Shown here piece by piece: positions 55,764-64,000 of a stretch of 64,000 nucleotides of DNA. The notes beneath the pieces were generated by a model. The model saw nothing but the letters and a program-made list of their open reading frames with translations. It did not search any database and was not told where the DNA came from. Numbering within the stretch: the first letter of the stretch is position 1; each line of letters starts with the position of its first letter. The stretch is from Serripes groenlandicus (Eukaryota; Mollusca; Bivalvia; Cardiida; Cardiidae), in the NCBI GenBank assembly GCA_031761405.1, contig JASEVX010000011.1, forward strand, positions 41,046,066 through 41,110,065. The letters run 5' to 3'. The position numbers and the translations under genes were made by a program.

Positions 55764-56346
55764 GTTTATTTAAATCGTCATACATGTGTATTGAAATATT
55801 GGTTGGTATATTGAAATGGGTGTTTCTGTGAGATTCACAGACTTAGTACGTTGAAATGAAAATTTGTTTATAACATTATAATGTTATATTCATACCTATA
55901 CATTAGGGTATTAGACAAGGTGTCAGACCAAATGGTAACTTAGTTAAATTGTGCGTATAATACTTCAAATTACCTCCCTTTAAGTACTACCAGGATTTTT
56001 TTTCTTGTGAATAAGTTTGATAAACATTAACATTTCAACTAGACGGCAACATTTATTGTGAAACAGATATTTCTGTGGTTTATATATGTTCATGTCTGCA
56101 CTTCTTCATCTAGAATTACTGCGTACTATATGATAGCATGTAAGGAACGGAATGGCATTAATGCCGAGCGCGAGGGTAAACAACGCCAAACAACAACAAC
56201 AAGAAACATATTACATTTACTGCGTGCCTTCTCTTGTTCATGGTTCCCGGTTTAACATACTATCGAACTAAAAAAGCGTATGAGGCAGGTAACTAATTCA
56301 GTTTACTGTTTAGACAAGATACAGTATGAATTTGGCTTAAATAAAT
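55764..56346. repeat. Tandem duplication, copy 1 (about 580 bp)
   Basis: Begins TTTATTTAAATCGTCATACA and ends ATGAATTTGGCTTAAATAAA. Contains GGCATTAATGCCGAGCGCGA and TTCATGGTTCCCGGTTTAAC, repeated in copy 2. Confidence 0.85.
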
Positions 56347-56385
56347 GTTTAACTGTGTTAAATATTTGTATTCCCTTTAAATTGT

Positions 56386-56861
56386 TTATTTAAATCGTCA
56401 TACATGTGTATTATTAGACAAAGGTGTCAGACCAAATGGGAACTTAGTTAAATTGTGCATATATACTTCGAATTACCTCTCTTTAAGTACTACCAGGATT
56501 TTTTTCTTATGATTCGTATGAATAAGTTTGATAAACATTAACATTTCAACTAGACGGCAACATTTATTGTGAAACAGATATTTCTGTGGTTTATATATGT
56601 TCATGTCTGCACTTCTTCATCTAGAATTACTGCGTAATATATGATAGCATGTTAAAAAAAGGAATGGCATTAATGCCGAGCGCGAGGGTAAACAACGCCA
56701 AACAACAACATCAAGAAACAGATTTCATTTACTGCGTGGCTTCTCTTGTTCATGGTTCCCGGTTTAACATACTATCGAACTAAAAAAATCGTATGAGGCA
56801 GGTAACCAATTCAGTTTACTGTTTAGACAAGATACAGTATGAATTTCGCTTAAATAAAAAT
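56386..56861. repeat. Tandem duplication, copy 2 (about 475 bp)
   Basis: Directly follows copy 1 in the same orientation and lacks about 120 bp near its start (equivalent to 55791-55910). Otherwise over 95 percent similar by eye. No conserved ORF. Confidence 0.85.
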
Positions 56862-57079
56862 GTACATATATTCAATTAATATACTGGCCTTCGTCTTTTG
56901 TTTTTAATTTGTAAAACTCACACATGTATATAGAGTGTAAAAGGGATGTTTTAAAAGTCATTAACTTAAATTAATGTACTTAGTAAGGACAAAGAGAAAT
57001 CAGGATATGTGGTCACGCTGGCAGGTCTAAATATTCTCCTTGATCGAAATTTCTAAGCATCCCTACAGGAAGCCGCCTC
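56862..57079. other. Unassigned spacer
   Basis: Nothing recognised. It ends with an AGCCGCCTCCAGGCGGCTTCC hairpin next to the SINE insertion site. Confidence 0.4.
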
Positions 57080-57094
57080 CAGGCGGCTTCCAAT

Positions 57095-57320
57095 TCATTT
57101 ATTTATTGGGGTTTTACGCCGCTTTCAACAATATTTCAGTTATATCACGGCGACAGTTCACTTATTCATGATCCCTGGGTAAACAAACCAGTACTAGGCT
57201 AGAAAATGTGCCTTGCCCAATGGCACTCCACCATGACCGTAGTGTCGCGACAAGGGATCGAACCCGGGACACCCGGTTTCGAAATCCCCGACGCTAACCA
57301 CTCGACCACAGCGGATTTCT
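57095..57320 (-). mobile_element. tRNA-Ser-like SINE with clear target-site duplication
   Basis: On the minus strand the head reads GTGGTCGAGTGGTTAGCGTC with anticodon region GATTTCGAAACC (Ser-like, no variable arm) and B box GGGTTCGATCCC. The body runs to GGCGTAAAACCCC. A 15-bp direct repeat, CAGGCGGCTTCCAAT, lies at 57080-57094 and 57321-57335, exactly outside the element. One of the cleanest insertions in the window. Confidence 0.88.
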
Positions 57321-57335
57321 CAGGCGGCTTCCAAT

Positions 57336-58229
57336 GAAATAACCACATAATTGAACGAATCATGTTTATACAGGTAGTATTACCATTCACTGCCTATCCC
57401 GTATGCTTTGAAATATGTTTAAATGTTGCAACCGCTAATCCCGCCCCTTCCTTGAAAGGAGACGTAGCACGGATGTAAAATAAAACCTATGTAATAGTGT
57501 GATTAATATAACATGTATGTTTGAAAATCCTTTACCGAAACGAAAGGTAAAGGTCACATTCACATACAGCCTTCAAATAAAACAGGTAAACGACGTAATA
57601 TCAACATGAACAAAGTAATCAAACAGCGAGCAAATCAATCAATCATTTAATCCACCAATCAATCAGTCACTCAACTGAACATCCAAGACATCGTCAATCC
57701 TCATAATGAATGGATGAATGAACGAATGAACGAATGATTGAATGCATGAATGTACGAATGAACGAACGAACGAGTGAATGAATGAATAATTGAATGAATC
57801 AACTAATCAATTAACATATACCAATTATTCACAATCAAACAATAAATAAATCAATCAATCATCTATGTCTTCATTGTTGTATGTGGGAAATGGTTATTTA
57901 ATACAAGCAGTCTGTATTCACCAGGAAGATATACATTTACACCGAATATGATTCGTACACCCCTTAATCATTAAATCCATGAAGAATCATTACGATTCGT
58001 AACAAATTATCATAATCTCATAGACGATCATTTGACATCATTTTTTTGGAAGGAAAATGTCTTCTTTTCAACCAAATAATGTGTTTGGTGCTTATGTAGG
58101 TGAACCTTGGTCAAAGAGTAGGCATGAAGCTGCAAGGAATGGACACTGTAAAGGAAACAGCATAATTAAATATATCAGTAAAGCACATTTTTAAAACGCT
58201 TCTGTACAACATGTGGAAAACCGAAAGTA
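57336..58229. repeat. Spacer with degenerate (GAAT)n microsatellite
   Basis: 57707-57800 consists of GAATGAATGAACGAATGAAC-type units, flanked by AATCAATCAATCATTTAATC runs (57635-57665 and 57850-57865). The rest is unassigned. Confidence 0.7.
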
Positions 58230-58760
58230 ACTCCGTTTTGACACAGTTTCAAACCTGACTGGGTTTGAATGGACACGAATGATCTGATAATTGTTTTAGA
58301 AAATCAGATGAACAATTTGGTACCAAGTGTGTTAAAGGTTCAAAAGGTTTACAAAACTAAGGTTTTGTCTTAAATTTGGCCTAGTGACCTAGGTTTTGAC
58401 CACACATGGTCCAGTTTCGAACTTACTGTGATTTGATGGAGGTGAACGTTCTGATTATTGTTCTTGAAGATTGGATGGACAATGTTGCATTTAATGTGTT
58501 CCCTAGGACTTTCTTAAATCTGACCTAGTGACCTAGTTTCTGACCCCACGTCACCCAGTTTCGAACATTATTATAATTTGATGGAGATAAATCTTCTGAT
58601 GAACCTATATGATTATTTGAGGCTTATATATTGTTTATAAGGGTTTTCTAAAGATTTGGCCATGTGATCCAGTTTAGAGTTTGGCAGAGATTTGGTGGAA
58701 ATGCAGTTCTGATTATCTCTCATTAAGATTGGATGTTCAATTTGGTCTGTAGAGTGTTCA
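58230..58760. repeat. GACCTAGT tandem-repeat family
   Basis: About four units with GTGACCTAGxTTTxGACC, CCAGTTTCGAAC, TTTGATGGAGGTGAACGTTC and GATTGGATGGACAAT, as at 3200-3800 and 15510-15590. Confidence 0.7.
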
Positions 58761-59222
58761 TAAGGTTGTGATATACACCATGATAACCAATACACATACA
58801 ATATAAGTTTAATTGGCCGTAACCCTGTTATTTTTCAGGAAAACGTATTGGAACTTGCTGAATTACCCTATGGTGGTTAACATTTCAATATAGTTGTAAT
58901 AAAATCCATCTAACCATGCCTTATATATGGCTCCGGATAAACAGAAGAACGGACAGACTGACAGCAACAAACCAATATACCACCCGCCTTTGACAAGGGA
59001 TAACAAATTACACAAATGTATGGGTAGCTTGAATGAATTTGGTAGACGACAACATAAGGCACATTTATGTCAAATTATCTTGGAATCAGACAAGAAGATT
59101 CAAAAGAGAAGAAGATTAAAATAGTTTTCATTTAACCCCATTTCAGATGCAACTTTGGTTTTTTTAACTGATCAATGTGGATTAAAAAAATGTTAAAGAG
59201 GTTCACCTAAGGAACAGTACTG
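58761..59222. repeat. Interspersed repeat (AGATTCAxAGGAG family), left part
   Basis: GGACAGACTGACAGCAAC, GGAATCAGACAAGAAGATTC and CACCTAAGGAACAGTA phrases of the 10213 family. Split at 59231 by a retroposon and resuming at 60280. Confidence 0.65.
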
Positions 59223-59231
59223 CTAATTAAT

Positions 59232-60279
59232 AAAACAAAGTTATCATTATTTGATAAATTGGTTACACCTATTATTCTGTATGGGGCCGAGGTATGGGGG
59301 ATATACAAGTGCAAAGACGTAGATAGTCTTCATATCAGATTTTGCAAAATAATTTTAGGAGTCCGTAAACAAAGTTCCAATAATGCTGTTTTGGGTGAAC
59401 TCGGTCGATTCCCCCTTTCTATCATATGCTTGGAAAAATCACTTAAATACTGGCTTAAAGTGAAGCGTTCATCAATAATAAGTTTGAGCGATGTGTACAA
59501 CGACAGTTGTGTCCATCTTTTAAATTTAAAAACAAGCTGGGTTTATAGAATTAAACAGCAATTATCAGATTTGGGATTATCTTTTGTTTGGACATATTTT
59601 GATCCAGACTGCAATTATTTTCCAATAATTAAGAACCGTATGAGGGATCAATTTATTCAAAAGTGGTTTTCAGACATCAATAGTTCATCTAAACTAAATT
59701 ACTATAAAGATTTTAAAACGACTTTTGAATTCGAATCCTACCTAGAAAATATCAAAAATGATAGATTAAGAGTGTGTTTGACAAAAATACGTATATCGGA
59801 TCATAAGCTAGCTATTGAAATTGGTAGATATACAAATATTGCGAGAAATGAACGATACTGTGAATTATGCAACACACTTTCATTAGAAAGTGAATACCAC
59901 TTTGTCTTGACATGTCCCTCATTAAGAGATTTAAGAATAAAGTATTTTAAACCGTCTTTTCCAACATTGTTTAAATTTTCGCAATTAATGTCAACTAAAA
60001 ATAGAAATGTACAAAGTAGTCTTGCAAGATTTATTAATGAAGCTTCAAATATGAGGAGGGATCTTATATCGATACCTGCTATTTGAATCATAACCACAGA
60101 AAAACCTTTTACTATTACTAATGATGTTATAATGTATATATGAATAGTTTTGTTATGTATGTGATGGTATTTTGTAGTCATGTTTTGTGCATGTTCAACC
60201 ATTTTGTATGTATTTTGTATGGCCAATGGCACATTTAGTGCCGACTTGCCTAATAAAATTATTTGAGTTTGAGTTGAGT
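59232..60279 (+). mobile_element. 5'-truncated non-LTR retrotransposon with 11-bp target-site duplication
   Basis: TGCTAATTAAT occurs at 59221-59231 and 60280-60290, directly outside the insert. The 3' end has TGGCCAATGGCACATTTAGT, GCCGACTTGCCTAATAAAAT and a short TGAGT repeat. The interrupted host repeat continues cleanly after it. Confidence 0.9.
59259..60086 (+). CDS. C-terminal part of a non-LTR RT ORF (truncated but open)
   Basis: 275 codons to the stop at 60086. The frame is open from 59226 in the flank and has no ATG at its beginning (59259 is TTG), as expected of a 5'-truncated copy. Blocks: LFDKLVTPIILYGAEVWGIY, FCKIILGVRKQSSNNAVLGE, KNRMRDQFIQKWFSDINSSS, RLRVCLTKIRISDHKLAIEI, the zinc cluster CELCNTLSLESEYHFVLTC (CX2CX9HX4C), and a tail with RFINEASNMRRDL. 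Same family as 52144-53079 but clearly another lineage. No catalytic RT residues remain. Confidence 0.85.
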   Translation: MVTPIILYGAEVWGIYKCKDVDSLHIRFCKIILGVRKQSSNNAVLGELGRFPLSIICLEKSLKYWLKVKRSSIISLSDVYNDSCVHLLNLKTSWVYRIKQQLSDLGLSFVWTYFDPDCNYFPIIKNRMRDQFIQKWFSDINSSSKLNYYKDFKTTFEFESYLENIKNDRLRVCLTKIRISDHKLAIEIGRYTNIARNERYCELCNTLSLESEYHFVLTCPSLRDLRIKYFKPSFPTLFKFSQLMSTKNRNVQSSLARFINEASNMRRDLISIPAI

Positions 60280-60765
60280 TGCTAATTAATCTTGAAATCA
60301 GACTAGTACTGGTATAGGACTGGAATTGAAAAGTTTTGTCATTTGACCTGTCACCCCTGGATCATTTCTTCCATATTATCTTGTAAACAGGCAAGCAGAT
60401 TCAGAGGAGAACAATTTTAAAGTTTGGTTACCCACATCTTTCACAGCAACCCAAGTTCATATTTGAACACTTTTGATAGTAGAGCACCAAAGAAACATTC
60501 CTGTGGAGTTTGGTGGCAATTGGTTCAGTAGTTAACCCTTTCCCACATACAGACGATTATCTGAGCTGACAAAACATCATGGCCAAAGCGGAAATTGCTC
60601 ATGTTGTGGTAGTTCTCCCTTTGCAATAATAGTTTCAAGTCTATTCAATGATTGAACGTTTATTTATAGAGGTTTACCATAGTTTAAACCAGATGCTTTC
60701 AGTCATCTACTGCAGTAGTGTTGTATGTGGGAAAGGGTTTAGGAGAAGATGATGTTGGAAACTAA
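60280..60765. repeat. Interspersed repeat, right part, with a nested foldback
   Basis: Continues the repeat cut at 59231: CTTGAAATCAGACTAGTAC, GCAGATTCAGAGGAGAAC, CATTCCTGTGGAGTTTGGTG and, after the nested foldback, TTTAGGAGAAGATGATG. Confidence 0.65.
60532..60741. mobile_element. TTAA-type foldback nested in an interspersed repeat
   Basis: TTAACCCTTTCCCACATACA left end and TGTATGTGGGAAAGGGTTTA right end. The host repeat elsewhere reads CAGTGGTTTAGGAGGAG (5064-5081), so removing the insert restores CAGTAGTTTAGGAGAAG. TTTA/TTAA is the 4-bp site. Confidence 0.82.
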
Positions 60766-61329
60766 AATCTAATAAAAAGTCATCGTGACTAGATACTTTG
60801 ATTAATTGGAAATGTAGCCTTGTACATGGGACGAATGCTGTGTATCGATGCAGCTGTTATACCGTTTTAAATAGCATTACACCTCAGTCATTTAATCTTA
60901 ATTGCTTTGGAAAATGAGTTATATTAACCTTATGTAAACAACTGTTCACATCATTTAGAAATATTTGACTAAATAATAAAGTTCAATATTTCAAATACAC
61001 TTCATTACACAATAAAGTAGGGTATATTAGTTTCATAAGTTCTTATATCTTTAACTATTAATCTCCTTTTAAACAACTACAACTTTTGTAATCAATTGTC
61101 ACACGAATGTTCCTTTATAATTGGGTCCTGTTATAAATGTATTCAAATATTTAAATTATATTATGAAGAACTGTAGTTGCTGCTGCAACGTAAAGGGGTG
61201 TGGGGGTGTGGAGGGCGGGGGGGGGGGGGGGTCTGTTTCTTATTTAAAGGAAATTGGTAGATATGTATCTTTATTGAACCTCTACAAAAATTGTTCAGTT
61301 TATATTGATTGGTTGAAAACATGATTGTT
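60766..61329. other. Unassigned stretch with poly-G
   Basis: A G-rich run near 61205-61230 (GGAGGGCGGGGGGG). Otherwise AT-rich and unassigned; a short SINE-tail-like GCAGCTGTTATACCGTTTTA at 60850. Confidence 0.45.
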
Positions 61330-61475
61330 ATAATGAAAGTTTATTTGTGAAATATACACCTACATAACAAAACCCATTCACTGATTCAAGTTATTTCCAT
61401 TATAATATCATTTTTTGCGTCTTGACAGCTGGACTCCCTTTTAAAAGATGATTTTTTTCAGTATTAACTGTTGAT
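61330..61475 (-). pseudogene. Fragment of the 28950-29500 RT element
   Basis: ACACCTACATxAC.AAAACC, CATTCACTGATTCAAG and GCGTCTTGACAGCTGGAC match 29385-29500, so the same element part lies at both places in the same orientation. Confidence 0.55.
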
Positions 61476-61578
61476 TTATAAGTTTGGCAATATGTATTTA
61501 AACTATTCAGTAGCTTTTGTAATCCTGAGCTATATCATACCCAAACATTAATATAAAACAATATTTGGGAAAATCTGT

Positions 61579-61791
61579 ATGCCTCTAATTCAATTGACTG
61601 CCATTGTATCATATATAATCATAGCGAAAAGCTGCATCCCTGTCCAGCCTGTCCGTTCGCAAAGTAACAAATTTACTATATACGAAGACTTACCAGTCGA
61701 ACAATGCTACTTCAATAGATACTTATATATTCATTTTCTTTACATTTCAACTAAAAATATAAGCTATAAGTTTATTGTGTCATCGGGGTAA
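61579..61791 (+). pseudogene. Duplicate of the signal-peptide exon with lost splice donor
   Basis: This is the second copy of the exon at 32196-32335. The first 46 codons align without gaps (leader LTAIVSYIIIA, then FTIYEDLPVEQCYFNR). The donor GGTATGT has become GATACTT, so the frame reads on into former intron and stops after 70 codons. Comparing copies I count about seven replacement and four silent differences, which fits relaxed constraint. The acceptor and second-exon borders downstream remain. Confidence 0.35.
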
Positions 61792-62234
61792 AACAAATAC
61801 GTTTGTAAAGTACCGAGAGTACTGGTAACGTCCATTTTAAGTTAACCTCAGTGTTGTTGAAAGTAGCGTTTACACCATTCATGCAATCAACTGATCTCTT
61901 TTTTCTTATTACAGAATATCTTTACAATGCCACTGAAGGTCGACATTTCACGAAAGGTAAATGTTATGTAAACATGACTTATTTATTGGAGTTTAATGCC
62001 GTTTTAAACAGTTTTTAAGGTTTCTTTACACCTATTAGTTAACATCATTGAACAACAAGCTATCAGCTTATAATTATCCCCATCGTTGCATGCTTCCTGT
62101 TAACTAGTACTCGTATCGTTTGTGTAGAAAAATCTCCAATGCAGAACCCGCTCAAAATGGGATTAGAACCTGGAACCCTTGAAACTAGAGGCCTACGTTG
62201 GGCCATTGTACCACGTTCTTCCAGTTTCATGGTT

Positions 62235-62450
62235 TTCTAACATCAGTAAAAGTCACCGTGACCTGTGTCATTCGTCTTTCACCAATGGGCTGTTTAACAG
62301 TCTATCAGGAAAAGCAGCCAGTTGCTTGGAAAGTATGTTGTGTAGTGTACTGGTGTGGGAAAACCAGGAAACGCATGAGTAGGTGAACTGGCCGCCGTGA
62401 TATGACTGAGAAATTGTTGAAAAAGGCGTTAAACTCTAATCAATCAATCT
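62235..62450 (+). mobile_element. SINE body and tail (duplicate)
   Basis: Copy-2 version of 32919-33086. It keeps the segment GTAGGTGAACTGGCCGCCGT that copy 1 has lost. Confidence 0.75.
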
Positions 62451-62673
62451 AACATCAGTACTCATCACAGCTTTCTTCCGAGGCAACTGACAAACTTCAA
62501 AATATTTCTTTTAGCTTATTGAAGAAAGACAAATGCCGCTTATCACAATGGTGAGTGTCAATCAATGACCAAGCCGAGTTCGAACTCACGACCTCGGGAT
62601 TGTATAACTAGTGAAAATCGTGCAAAAACTGTGACACATGTGTCCACAGGTGTGTATGGTTTATAATATATAT

Positions 62674-62930
62674 TAACCGTTCCTCTCAAAAATCAACGTT
62701 GTGGAATCTGCGTAAAGTATCGACCCGGATCAGCTTAAGCATGCCGCACGGAGTAACCTGGACATTCACTTTTCGCCTCCTGTGGATTTTCTGATTCAGG
62801 AATCATCACTATATAACGCTTTCCCCATGAGACGGAATGTGTAGGCCCGGATTAGCCTGTGCGGACTGATCTGGGTCGATACATTACGCAAAGTCAATAA
62901 TGTTGGTTTCCTCGTGGAACACGGCTCAAT
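62674..62930. mobile_element. PAL palindromic repeat, near complete
   Basis: ACCGTTCCTCTCAAAAATCA left end and GGTTTCCTCGTGGAACACGG right end; CGACCCGGATCAGC, TTCGCCTCCTGTGGATTTTC and GCCCGGATTAGCCTGTGCGG inside. Confidence 0.75.
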
Positions 62931-62984
62931 TATGTATATGTGCACGCGTATACTTTGCATTGCATTGTCTGGGTTTTGTCCGGG

Positions 62985-63150
62985 TGTCCTGGATAACACT
63001 TTTTCTACACCTGTGGATTTTCTGATTCAGGATTCATAACTCCTTCGACTGAGATGGAATGTTCGGCCCGGATTAGTCTGCGCGGACTGATCTTGTTCGA
63101 TACATTACGCAAAGTCCATACTGTTGGTTTTCTCGTGGAACACGACTCAA
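62985..63150. mobile_element. PAL palindromic repeat, right part
   Basis: ACCTGTGGATTTTCTGATTC, GGCCCGGATTAGTCTGCGCG and TTTTCTCGTGGAACACGAC; it follows the copy at 62674 almost directly, so this end was duplicated in tandem. Confidence 0.7.
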
Positions 63151-63262
63151 TTATATAGATATGTGCACGCGTGTACTTTGCAAGAGTTCTCAACCCCTCT
63201 ATTCACATGCATTCATATATAATAATCTTAAATTGTAAAAAGAAAAGTTCAATTGATGAATA

Positions 63263-63505
63263 ATTGAAGCGCATCTGTGATGTAGTGGTACAGCGTCCGC
63301 CTCGGGTTCGGGAGGTCGTGGGTTCGATGGTAGTAGTGGCTGCCCTACTTGGCGCTAAGGTTTGCTTGGTTAGCATTACGACTGACTGGCTGTTTGTCAG
63401 GGTAAATGGACATGTAGTTCTGATAAATTACCCAGAAAAACGCCGTGATGTAACTGAACAATTGTTAAAACCGACGTAAAACACCAAACAATCAATCAAC
63501 CAATT
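63263..63505 (+). mobile_element. tRNA-Pro-headed SINE
   Basis: Same family as 33982-34305 in the second segmental copy. Single 47-bp unit, B box GGTTCGATGG, body TTGGCGCTAAGG, tail CAATCAATCAACCAA. Confidence 0.85.
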
Positions 63506-63597
63506 GACGAATGCTCGTCTGGTGTATGGACTTCTGCCGAGCATTCATATCAATCTCTATACCTCTAAAACAAATAGGCCTAATAAATTGCAAATAT

Positions 63598-64000
63598 TAT
63601 ATTATCAATTTCAGTATTTAATGTTATTCCACATGCTGTAGAATACTAGAAAGGCGACACCTTTAGGGTTTCGCATGATAAAATGAGTGGAGAGGAGCAT
63701 AATTGCATCCGAACTACCAACCGACCACACACAATGCTGAATATATTATCTTGATTCTAACATGATCCAAAACGTACCAATTGATGACACTCAAGTGTTT
63801 TGCAACACCAAAATTTTCTCCGTAAGTCTAAAAGATAAATAGAACATATTATCGGGTTTTGGTGCCAAATTGACTAATGTTATGATGTCAAACCGCTGAC
63901 GTGACGTCACTTCCCTAGTATTCGGTCATGTTATATTCACGCCCACAGAAAAAATTCAAGTCAAGAACTCCCTATTAAAAGTTTTCTTAAAGAATCCAAA
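63598..64000. other. Unassigned right edge of the window
   Basis: No match to the region downstream of the first segmental copy (34399 onward). Nothing recognised. Confidence 0.4.

Larger units (their letters stand above)
61475..63597. repeat. Segmental duplication, copy 2 (about 2.1 kb)
   Basis: Partner of 32066-34398 in the same orientation, with many substitutions and small indels. It is flanked on the left by a piece of the RT fragment family also seen at 29358-29500. After about 63597 the similarity stops. Confidence 0.8.

Overview
The window looks like AT-rich, repeat-dense DNA from a bivalve mollusc, most plausibly a heterodont clam. That assignment is inference. It rests on tRNA-headed SINEs ending in a (TCAA)n-type tail, a decayed DIRS tyrosine-recombinase retrotransposon, non-LTR fragments, palindromic MITE-like families and one intron-less animal alpha-1,2-fucosyltransferase. 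There is no operon structure, prokaryotic signal, CRISPR array or true rRNA/tRNA gene.

Only one intact host-type gene is convincing: a GT11 galactoside alpha-1,2-fucosyltransferase-like ORF at 34706-35947 (+). It has an N-terminal membrane anchor, a Thr/Ser-rich stem built from 13-residue repeats, and the family motifs GRTGN and HVRRGD. Upstream (32196-32590) lies a small signal-peptide exon candidate, inside a segment that recurs at 61475-63597. At 41652-42681 two adjacent broken ORFs (a CX2CX12HX4C zinc-finger protein and a companion) look like a decayed two-gene module.

Layout. 1-4040: duplicated block, SINEs, a foldback element. 3830-5100: 3830-type tandem repeats. 5677-9999: a 42-bp inverted repeat enclosing 4.3 kb, with a tandem-unit element (7177-8398) inside. 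10212-13190: interspersed families. 13694-15350: foldback copies and microsatellites. 15596-20900 (-): decayed DIRS element, from reverse transcriptase (RT) through RNase H to tyrosine recombinase, with a 61-bp direct repeat at its 3' side. 21547-22174 (-): non-LTR 3' end. 22950-25530: tandem repeat, foldbacks, SINE. 26230-28940: little recognised. 28950-29500 (-): RT fragment. 30320-34398: foldbacks and the first copy of the 2.2-kb duplication. 34706-35947: fucosyltransferase. 36246-37058: a TIR-bounded element packed with an 11-bp AGCGTAT motif. 38279-41070: foldback, very long CT microsatellite, broken RTs. 41330-42681: short tandem repeats and the zinc-finger module. 43540-50612: duplicated blocks. 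50711-51202: a TIR-bounded array of palindromes. 52054-53275 and 59232-60279: two 5'-truncated non-LTR copies with long open frames. 55764-56861: tandem duplication. 61475-63597: second copy of the 2.2-kb duplication.

The genes do not form a pathway. The region reads as a transposon-rich intergenic landscape around one glycosyltransferase gene. Nested insertions, target-site duplications and segmental copies give it a readable history.
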